Positions 55,700 to 64,000 of a stretch of DNA of 64,000 nt are shown here, piece after piece. Both the position numbers and the translations under genes were made by a program. How positions within the stretch are numbered: the stretch's first letter is position 1; the number at the start of each line of letters is the position of its first letter. The DNA is taken from positions 7,439,501 to 7,503,500 of the forward strand of contig JAQFVV010012446.1 of the NCBI GenBank assembly GCA_028023455.1. The letters run 5' to 3'. This DNA is from Epiperipatus broadwayi (lineage: Eukaryota > Onychophora > Udeonychophora > Euonychophora > Peripatidae). The notes beneath the pieces are model-generated. The model saw nothing but the letters and a program-made list of their open reading frames with translations, was not told the DNA's origin and did not search any database.

Positions 55700-58677
55700 A
55701 AATATTTTTCTTTTAGCTTATCTTTTTACTTTTTGAATTCTTTTACTTTATCAGGATTAGTAATCTGTGTGTCTTTTGTTCTCTCCAATTTTAACTTTTA
55801 TTTCTAATTACATAAAAAAAAATACGAAAGAACAATTTAATTTTCATTGTACATTTTGTTAACAAAATAAATTATACTAAAAAAAAAATATCTAAATTTA
55901 CTTTTATTTTTTAGCTTTTACCAAATGCCAATATATTTGTACCATATTTAAATAAACGGTACAATATATAATCTTCAAGTTAAATTATATAAGAAAGTAC
56001 ATACTATGTTCATATCAGAAATGTGTATAATATATATTGTATCGGACGAAAAACCACCCACCAACAACCTCAATTCAAAGTCGGATTCAAACTCAGTCAA
56101 ACCAAACTGAATTCAAACCTAACTCATGAGCTCAGATCAAATCAATGGATGACATATATTGACGGTACATGACTATGCGCCAAGAAACTAGCTCAACGGA
56201 TGATGATGATTTGAGACCCTGAACTGACACTAATAACGGATAATTAACTAAAGACAATTTTAAGTCAAATCATATGTATATGTTCGGGTTGCCAACACAG
56301 ACAGCGAGCATTAATATTAAAATAATGATTGAATAAAAGAATTAAGAAACCAAATGTGTTAATAAAATGTTTAATAATAATAGTAATAGTTTTGTTCAAC
56401 TTTTAAATGATGACTATATTGATTACCTCTAGTCCTTAAACAGAGTTCATAATTACAATAAGAATGGCAGTCCCTATTATATGCCAACAACTATTACGCA
56501 ATATTATGAAAGTCTATATGTCTATGCCCCCAACAAGAAAATAAAGGCAGATCAAGGTATTCAGTGGTGACGGAAATTATTATTCTAATTTTATACGAAA
56601 AAATGTGAGATTTATTTTCACATTCGCAAATCAATTCATGAAGAGCAAGACACGTATTTACGGCATAACTTTAACCTTTACTAGAAAACTTATTTAAGTA
56701 GAGATGATTAGTATTTGCAGATTTAGAAAATCTACTGATGGACTTAGAACCAAATAACGCAGATATGAGAGGCTACTATAATCATTATACATGTATGTTT
56801 GTATATACATAGCAATGTTAAATATTATAAAAGTCACAATGCCTAAGGATTTAAAAGTGTTGTAGTTCTCGGATACATTTATTTGTATATTTCAGACATA
56901 TTGTTTTACCAGATGTTAGTGATAAAATGGTGGATTCAACTTAGTCAAAGACTACAAGATTATATTTTGGCAGAATAAAATACCAAGTTGAGAAATTTTA
57001 CTAACATGCAGAAGTTGAGATGAGACCTTTCTTATCAAAATCTAAGCAGTATAATTTGAACACAGAATAAAAGGTGAGGAATTTAACATTTTATTTAAAA
57101 CTCAAAATAGTGATATAAATTATCAACAATAATTAAGTACTTAAATTAAGATAAATTATGGAAATATTAGAAAAGAGTTTATAACATTCAATTTAATATC
57201 TTAAGAATCTCAGATTGTTTAAAATTTCAAATTGAAAACTGATGTTAAAACAGATTAAATATACAAGTGAGATAAGAAATGAATTGAGTAAAATTAGTCT
57301 ACTGATGAATTAAAAAAAAAGGAATTTGAGATAATGCTCTGAATATTATTACAATATTTATATACATGAATTTAATTTTGAAATTAAAAATGGTATTGAA
57401 AGTATAAAGGTGAACCTCTATTTTGAATCTTACAATTTTCTTTATGTTATTACAATTTTTTAAAATAATTTATTGTATAAATATTTTTGAATAACTAAAA
57501 GATACCTTTAAATTGATAACAATACTAAATCCTTTCCAACCACCAGTCTCCAGAAAAATTTCTACTCGTTCTTTTATAAATAATCTAGTCACAGAACATA
57601 CTGCAAAAAATTTAATTTTATTATTTTACAGACAATTTAATCTGAGTATTTGTCTCTTATGTACATATATTAATGACATTAGAATTATGTATTGGATAAG
57701 ATTCCTTGCATATTATTTTAAATAAATAAATTTATGAATTAAATGGAACTTAAATAACTGGTTAGACATTAATACCTTTTATTGCAAACATTTTAAGTTG
57801 GGTTGTTATACAAAAATATATAGTGAGCAGATATCGAAACAGAAGTAAAAAGATATATTTAATGAAATCAATATATAAAAGATCACAATCTAATGCAGTT
57901 ATAATCATAAAATTTATGCCCATTATGCATCATAATAATGGAATAGTTAACAATTATAGAGCAGCTCTAATATTGATATGGTAATAATAAATTATTAAAG
58001 AATGGTGAATACTGGCAAACTATCACCAATATTGACTGACCAACTTCTGAAAGGACTTAATAAGCATAAATTGGATCAAAATTAGTTTAAATAATAATCA
58101 AATTATTTGTTGCTTGGGAGTTCATAAGAAACACAAATGCTGAAAGTAAGATAACTGGGCTGAGATCTTGGGCTTTGAATTCCAGTCTGTTACTTTACCA
58201 CAGAACCAAACTACAGAGAGCTTAAGATTGTGACAAGTTCTCAATTTTAAAAAGTAACTGGACAGAGAACTTGAATGCCTTTCTACATGAAATAATACCA
58301 AATGTGAAAACAAAATTTTTTTTGACATTATATTATTGTTTATCAGTTTTTATATATAGGAGTATTCTTTTAAACTTTGAAAACTGCTCAAGTTAAAGCT
58401 AAAATAAATGGTCATATTGTTTTTATAACCACCAATAATAATTTTATCATCATTATACTGAGGTAAATCATTTTTATGTGCTATTTTATCTCACAAACTC
58501 AGTTCTCTTTTGTCTGGCATTTAATTTTTTAAAAAATATTTCCTGATGTTCATAAAACTGTCAAGCATTAAAAAATTATTCTTTTTTGGCTGTAACTGCC
58601 TTTTCTCTTACTTTAAGTTCATTTAGTCATTTTTAATTACATTCCACTAGTATAATTTGCAAGTTCCATTAAAATAA
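55700..58677. other. No gene seen; A+T-rich spacer
   Basis: At 56060-56160 a short run of CAAACTCAGTCAAACC-like and GAATTCAAACCTAACTC text forms an irregular internal repeat. At about 58150-58235 the minus strand has TGTGGTAAAGTA, an A-box-like motif, and GGAATTCAAAGCC, possibly a degenerate SINE. No exon supported. Confidence 0.4.
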
Positions 58678-58860
58678 ATATAAGGGATTTGAACTCAGTT
58701 TTTCAAGCACCCTTCAACTATCCACACTATCTCATACAACTGATACATATGACCACACACATGTAGAAAAGATAATCACCAATATAAGTATTTCGTGCTA
58801 AACCAGCACTCATCAGTTGGTCCAGATTATCATCTCCCACATATATATATAATCATTAAA
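58678..58860 (-). repeat. Family B repeat, best copy: hammerhead plus tRNA-like tail
   Basis: Read on the minus strand: GTGGGAGATGATAATCTGGA, the hammerhead at 58778-58821, GTGATTATCTTTTCTACATG, GTGTGTGGTCATATGTATCA, then TAGTGTGGATAGTTGAAGGG and a tail with GAGTTCAAATCCCTTATA. The last part looks tRNA-derived: TGGATAGTTGA as a weak A box and GAGTTCAAATCCC as a good B box. So the unit seems to combine a self-cleaving RNA with a SINE-like polymerase III end. Copies or parts also lie at 14.2, 16.3 and 16.7 kb. Confidence 0.8.
58778..58821 (-). ncRNA. Hammerhead ribozyme motif, Family B
   Basis: On the minus strand, in order: ACCAA (stem I 5' side), CTGATGA, GTGCT-GGTTT-AGCAC (stem II, five pairs, five-base loop), GAA, ATA-CT-TAT (stem III, three pairs), A (cleavage position 17), TTGGT (stem I 3' side, five pairs). 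All invariant core positions match the hammerhead consensus. The triplet before cleavage is AUA, allowed by the NUH rule though slower than GUC in known examples. This is a type I arrangement with both strand ends in stem I. It is the most complete three-stem fold in the window. Confidence 0.82.
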
Positions 58861-60805
58861 ATAGTAAAAATTAAAATCAAGCCTTAGATTTCTTGTGCAA
58901 AATGTGTATGTTAGAACAACAGTGATTTATATATTTTTAAAGCCAATACTATTATTAAAAAAAAGTATTTCTTCTTTATATATATGCATTATAATGATGA
59001 AAATCACTGTTATCAATCATGCACCAAAAAGATATATCCTATATATCAAACCAGACCATTTTCTCTAAGCATTCTTTTTACTTGTTTTGATTTTCAAAAG
59101 CTCATGGCTATTTTCTCACACACACACCCCCTTTTAAAGCTCTCTTCCTTCCAAAATCCATTCTCAATTATTTTAACAAACATTTTATAATTCTTTTATT
59201 TCTAAATATATGTTATTAACTTTTTGAATAAAGATTTCTAACTCTCTCTTATCCTTTTTAGTACATCTGTTTCTAACTTTGTCTTTTCAAAAAAACTTCC
59301 CCATACTCCAGAAAATCCAAATATCTAAGACCACAGATTTTCTCTCTTTTATATTAATTCTTTGTTTCTTCTCCATATACTGCAATACTCCAAACAAAAT
59401 TCTCTATAAGCATCTTTCTTAGTCCTATTTTTCAATAGATTGCAGAAGAACATACAAGCCTTATTAAAAGTCAGTTTATTCACAATAGTACTAACTCTTT
59501 TTCAAACATTACTTTCATCACCAGTTTTTATCTATTTCCCAAATATTTTTTCATATTACTTTGTCCATCTACCACTCATAACTTTTATCTTCTTCAATTC
59601 TTTTTATTGCCTAACTTTTAATTGCATAAATTTTTTTGCTAAAAACCCATATAAATTCCATCTATTTTGTTTGGTACTCTAATGTATTCATATCCATAAT
59701 TTTAAGTACTATTATATCAAATATGATGCAACAAAGTCTCCCAACAAATTGGGAGAAAGTTAACAATATTGGTTTATAATTCATCCTATATTTCTTTAGA
59801 ACATCCATCAAAGTAATCTATCTCATCATTTCAAAATAAATACTAATCTTTTTTCTATATATCTTTAAAAATTGTCATCACTATTTTATTAACTTGCATT
59901 TCTTATCCTTTTATCTTCTTAAATCCAAATTGCTCTCAGATAAAAACATGTCTAATACATTAGAAAACTATTTAAGACTTTCAACAACACTTTAGCAATG
60001 TATAAAATTAAAGCAAATGTTTTAAAATGCTCATATCTAAATACTTTAAACCTTTTTTTCGAATGGAAACATTTGTTTGAAAGGAAATCTGATTGCTCTG
60101 AATCATCATCCCACATTTTATGGCCTTCAGTGATTCAACAGAAATAGCATCAACTATATAGAAGTTGTCAAACTTCATCTATAACTTTTGCAACTTCTGT
60201 CATTATTTGCTTTCTATTATTTCCTCTACACATAGTTATCAGATATTTTTTTTTAAAAAAAATCAAAACTTATCCCCTTACATATATATATTCCTAGCTC
60301 AAGTTCTATAATTATTTCATTTCTGTGATCCTGCTTATAATTCTATTGAAAATCAAAATGTAGAAACAAAATAATGAGAAATAATTTTAAAAAATACTCA
60401 GAAGAGTTTCAGTGTTGACAATGCTGGATTAAAAAAAAAAAATCTCTAAATGTTAATTAAACACGTTAGTGTTGGATACATATGAAGAGCTGTAATTAGA
60501 TTTAATTATATTTAGAAAACCACACACCAGGTGCAGATAGAAGAAGAATATGGGAGAGAAGAGAAGATATCTTTGAAACAGATCTTGTCCAAAGTTTTCT
60601 GCTTTTGATATAAAATTACACTGATAGTCAAAGACTATTTTTTGTAAGTTTTTTATCACCTCCCCCCTTCCCCGTTCAACAATATTGCATGTAACATCAA
60701 TTTTTTAAGCAAGAACTTGTTCATTCCTCCTAAAAATGGTGGTGTGAGCAGAATAATTCCCATCAACACACATGAAAAAACTAAATGATTTTCTATTGTT
60801 TAATA
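58861..60805. other. Pyrimidine-rich spacer, possibly an antisense LINE relic
   Basis: From about 59100 to 60250 the plus strand is strongly T/C rich, the reverse of the purine-rich sense strand of LINEs seen elsewhere in this window. Minus-strand reading gives only short fragments (e.g. VDAISVESLKAIKCG near 60130) and no certain RT motif. A short ACACACACACACCCCC tract lies near 59117-59131. Confidence 0.3.
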
Positions 60806-61539
60806 CAGCATTCCCCAATTATGTTTCACAAAAATCAATAAATGTTACATTAAAAACTATACAAATTAATATAAGCCTCGTACGATTTTGAATGCTGTGT
60901 CAAGTTGACACCTTTGAACATGCTGGTGTGGCTATCTATGCGTACTCAATACAGACCATGACATTAATAGTTGTTAGCAATCTGTTAAAGTAAGCAGATA
61001 TCGGCTTTGCCAGCTGAACAAATATTATTTACGATAATACTTGCTTATTAAAGAGAACACTATTATTTTGCTTAAATATGTAAATTTATTATAATTATAA
61101 GCCTTTATTACCATTTTTAACTATTTTATTAGAATAGATTTGAATTGGCTCACGAAAATTTTGTGATTTTTTTATTATAATTTTTCTTTTATAATACTTA
61201 TAATTTATTTCTTATAATTAATTCAGTATTTATTTCCATATTACAACTTTCATTTATTTTACACTTGATTTTATATATTATCATCTTATTTATTTTCCAA
61301 TTTTTAATTTTTGTTACTAAAACATTGAAGTCATTAAGGATGCAATTTTATTATATATATTAGTTTATTTTATTAGTTTCATATGTTTTGTTTTATATAA
61401 TTAAAGTTTATTTTGTTTTCTTAGCTCTTATATTTACTTTATTTATTTATTATCAATCTTTCTTATCAATGGTCAAATTAGCTATATGTAATTATAAATT
61501 TGTCCATAATGTTGTTTCTAATAATAGTATTAATAATCA

Positions 61540-61950
61540 AGTATGATTAATTGAATTAAACAACTTCTTTAATATAAAATATATTAATCAAACCAGTTTT
61601 CCTCTGATATTCAGACCTTCTCAAGATATATATATATATTAATACAATTCTATCATTATTCTATTAAATTAAAATAAATTACATTAGTTATATAAATATA
61701 CATATAATTTTACAATCTAACAACAATAACTAAAATCTACATGACTATTAAATAAATTATATATATATAAGTTAAAACAAATCTTAAAGCTGTTCTATAA
61801 TAGATTAAACAAATCTTAAAATTATAATAATTAATTATTCGTACTTTCTTAATCCTATACATATCTCTTTAATACTATCAGTGTAAACAATATAAATATA
61901 AAATTAAATAATATAATAAAATAATTTAACATATAGTAAATTTTAATAAT
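61540..61950 (-). repeat. Left inverted arm flanking the Penelope-like fragment
   Basis: About 400 bp that return as the reverse complement at 62642-63084 with moderate divergence. Near the outer end the minus strand reads CTTGAGAAGGTCTGAATATC, then AGAGGAAAACTGGTTTG. TCTGA-ATA-TCAGA is a perfect short hairpin followed by GAAAAC. Penelope-like elements are known to carry such repeats (pLTRs), often with one copy inverted and shortened. Confidence 0.8.
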
Positions 61951-61973
61951 TGTCTATCTAACTCTTAAATTTT

Positions 61974-62640
61974 TCAATTATTTTTCAATGACCATTTATC
62001 ACTTAGTTCACTAGGCCCTTTAACCAAATTAATACATTTATCTATATTCTCTTGAATATATATGGTCTCATAATATTTTCTTCTGTTATAATCTTTTACT
62101 TATTTTATTGTTTGTATATCTTTTATACAATTCATTTTATGGCCAGTGTCTAAATAATGAATATATGGCCCTGAATTCATATCTTTCCTATCTATGGTTC
62201 TATTATGTTCTTTCCCTCTTTCTAGTGCTGTTTTTGCAGCCTGCCCTATATACACTTTGTTGCAACTCCTACAAATAATTTTATATACCATCCCTATCCT
62301 ATTTTCACTGTTATTATTCTCCTTCACATTTGATATCCATTTCTCTAATGACACTGTTCTTCCATGTAATTTTAATATTCTTTGGTAATTTCTTTTTTCT
62401 TAAAACATTATAAGTGTCCTTATAATAAGGTATAGATATCTATTTATTATTTGTATCTTTATTTTTAGTTTTATTTTTCTCTCTTAAATCATAATTTTCT
62501 TTTTTATTATTATCCTTATTAAAAATTCTCCTAATAATACTCCTATTATATCCCATTTTTATATAATCATTTCCTACTTTACTTTTTTGTTCAATAGCTT
62601 CTTTTTCATTTAATGTAAGTTTATCATTCTTAACCTTAAC
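61974..62640 (-). pseudogene. Penelope-like element: C-terminal part with GIY-YIG endonuclease domain
   Basis: Minus-strand coding text runs from about 62640 to 61974 in pieces. Upstream, GYNRSIIRRIFNKDN and ISIPYYKDTYNVLRKK match the linker after the RT domain (IPYYK is typical), with one internal TAG. Then, after a one-base frame change near 62352, ENRIGMVYKIICRSCNKVYI with GQAAKTALERGKEHNR gives the GIY-YIG-like nuclease core (here MVYKI and VYIGQ), the Arg of ERGKEH and a DTGH motif. After an in-frame TAA, YNRRKYYETIYIQENIDKC and INLVKGPSELSDKW form the conserved PLE C-terminal tail. The RT domain itself is absent. Inactive: two in-frame stops and a frameshift. Confidence 0.88.
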
Positions 62641-62641
62641 T

Positions 62642-63084
62642 TATTAAAATTTACTATATATTAAATTTTTTTATTTTATTTTATATTGTTTACATTGATA
62701 ATATTAAAGATATGTATAGGATTAAGAAAGTATTAATTATTATAATTTTAAGATTTGTTTAATCTATTATAGAAGTTTTAGGATTTGTTTTAACTTATAT
62801 ATAAAATTTATTTAATAGTCATGTATTATGTATTAATTATGTTTTATGATTTATGTATAGATTTTAGTTATTATTGTTGGATTGTAAAATTATATGTATA
62901 TATGTATCTTTATATAATTAAGGTAATTTATTTTAATTTAATATGTGATAATCATGTTAAATAGAATAATGATAGAATTGTATTAATATATATATATCTT
63001 GAGAAGGTCCGAATATCGATGAAAACCAGTTTGATTGATATATTTTATATTAAGAAGTTGTTTAATTCAATTAAGTATAATTGA
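62642..63084 (+). repeat. Right inverted arm flanking the Penelope-like fragment
   Basis: Reverse-complement partner of 61540-61950. It ends with CTTGAGAAGGTCCGAATATC, GATGAAAACCAGTTTG and then TAATTCAATTAAGTATAATT. The hairpin partner bases differ from the left arm (TCCGA here, TCTGA there), and the downstream half is partly decayed. Together with the left arm it can fold the whole PLE fragment into a stem of about 400 bp. Confidence 0.8.
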
Positions 63085-63190
63085 TTATCAATCTTTATAT
63101 ATCCTATAAAATAACCAAAATGTTCCATTAAAATTTAGGATTTGTAAAATATTCTTTTGTATGAAAAATTTGAGAAACATTGGTTTAAGG

Positions 63191-64000
63191 AATGATTGAT
63201 TAGAACAGTCACACAATTTTATTTGTGAAATATTTATTTTCCTATTTATGTTTTAATGAAACTAGTTAGTATTTAGGTAATTAACAGGTATTAAGCAAAA
63301 CTGGATTAAAAAAGTAGAATGTATTATGTAAATATTTTACAAGTAATCTTCCATATTCAATAACAGTTAATATCTATTTTTTATTTATTTCCTAAATTAT
63401 TCCATTTTGCAAGAATACTGGCTTTGTATTCATGCATGAATTTATTTTGATCTTAGGAGAAAATTCAGTATGGCTATCAAACTTCTCACATATGTACTTC
63501 TAATACAGCATATACTGAAAGTCAAAGTCAATGTTCTGTTTGATATTTTTTAATTAATAGACATAACGAAACAATTTTTTGGTTAATAAAAGGCTGCAAT
63601 AAAGTTATACGGTTCAAAAATCAGAATAGTGAAAAAAGCAAAAATAAAGAAACTGCATGCCTCGGGAGTGTGGAAAATCACATGGATTATAAAGAGATTT
63701 TCAAATAAAAAAAATTACAAATATAATAATAATAAAAATTATTGCCATATTAAAAAAAAAGATATGTTGGATCATTTCATTCAAATAGTAAATGGAGAAT
63801 ATTGTTTAAAAAAGCAAATGAGAGAAATAACAAAAAATAGTAAGCTAAAAAGGAAACAGTGGATATAGAAGATCATATCATGCAATTAAAAAAAAAAACA
63901 CAATGATGACCATCAGTTCTAACTAGTGAGATGATTAAGAAAGAGATATACCTTACCAAGTCATAGGAGAAGAAAGTGAAATCGTTATAGATAAAACTGA
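63191..64000. other. No gene seen; A+T-rich spacer to window end
   Basis: The reading frame at 63629-63868 is Lys/Asn/Ile-rich and matches nothing recognised. Oligo-A runs near 63751 and 63889. Confidence 0.4.

Larger units (their letters stand above)
60806..63182. mobile_element. Probable hAT-type element carrying a nested Penelope-like insertion
   Basis: The left end begins CAGCATTCCCCAATTATGTT. The right end on the minus strand begins CAATGTTTCTCAAATTTTTC. Both resemble the CAGNGTTTCCCAA terminus of hAT elements and of the element at 23-24.7 kb. Flanking octamers are GTTTAATA (60798-60805) and GTTTAAGG (63183-63190), six of eight matching, which would be a decayed target duplication. No transposase coding was recognised between the end and the inserted PLE at about 61540. 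The assignment depends on short termini and is moderate. Confidence 0.5.

Noticed and set aside
62100-62354. A host GIY-YIG nuclease gene
   Set aside because: The conserved PLE linker upstream, the PLE tail downstream, stops, a frameshift and flanking inverted repeats all indicate a Penelope-like retroelement relic.
1-64000. Many 60-90 codon reading frames on both strands
   Set aside because: They are Phe/Ile/Lys/Asn-rich, lack motifs and splice context, and are expected by chance when alternative starts are allowed. Only frames with family motifs were kept.

Overview
This is a eukaryotic, almost certainly invertebrate metazoan, genomic window. It is very A+T rich, CpG poor, full of A/T runs and (TA)n tracts, and has no operon-like coding. 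Protein-coding DNA is almost absent. The only host exon I can name is a 105-bp exon at 13621-13725 on the minus strand. It has clean splice sites and encodes the metal-binding DHH motif of a Prune-type exopolyphosphatase (VVMGNEACDLDS). The rest of that gene must lie in very long introns or outside the window. A candidate promoter plus first coding exon of an unidentified minus-strand gene lies at 55304-55555, and a CpG-containing patch at 54690-54900 may be a plus-strand first exon. The species cannot be fixed from sequence alone; a lophotrochozoan, cnidarian or arachnid would all fit.

Most recognisable content is mobile DNA in decay. By position it holds: Family A inverted repeats (1-176, 2769-3125, 8631-9047, 19398-19690, 38486-38985, 39105-39440, plus fragments); a fold-back MITE (4791-4953); a Tigger/pogo-type element with TA target duplications (11124-11980); a 142-bp tandem array (14781-15110); Family B repeats (14230-16830 and 58678-58860); a frameshifted ORF of about 440 codons (20902-22227, minus); three copies of one RTE-clade LINE (22340-23100, 43348-43955, 51545-52480); a hAT element with perfect 8-bp target duplications and a broken transposase (23159-24714); tRNA-derived SINEs (18831, 34019, 41752); two tandem arrays that share a period of about 109 bp (44981-45430, 46530-47075); and a Penelope-like element (PLE) fragment with long inverted repeats, apparently nested in a second hAT element (60806-63182).

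The most interesting signal is ribozyme-like. Families A and B both carry hammerhead motifs (CTGATGA, stem II, GAAA, very short stem III, cleavage site, stem I). In Family A the three-pair stem II varies between copies as GGC/GCC, AGC/GCT, AAC/GTT and GGT/GCC, so pairing is kept while sequence changes. Family B has a five-pair stem II, a three-pair stem III and a five-pair stem I, and is joined to a tRNA-like B-box tail. Type I hammerheads with tiny stem III are known from PLEs and retrozymes. The window also holds a PLE reverse-transcriptase/GIY-YIG remnant, so a non-autonomous hammerhead retroelement system mobilised by PLEs is a reasonable hypothesis.
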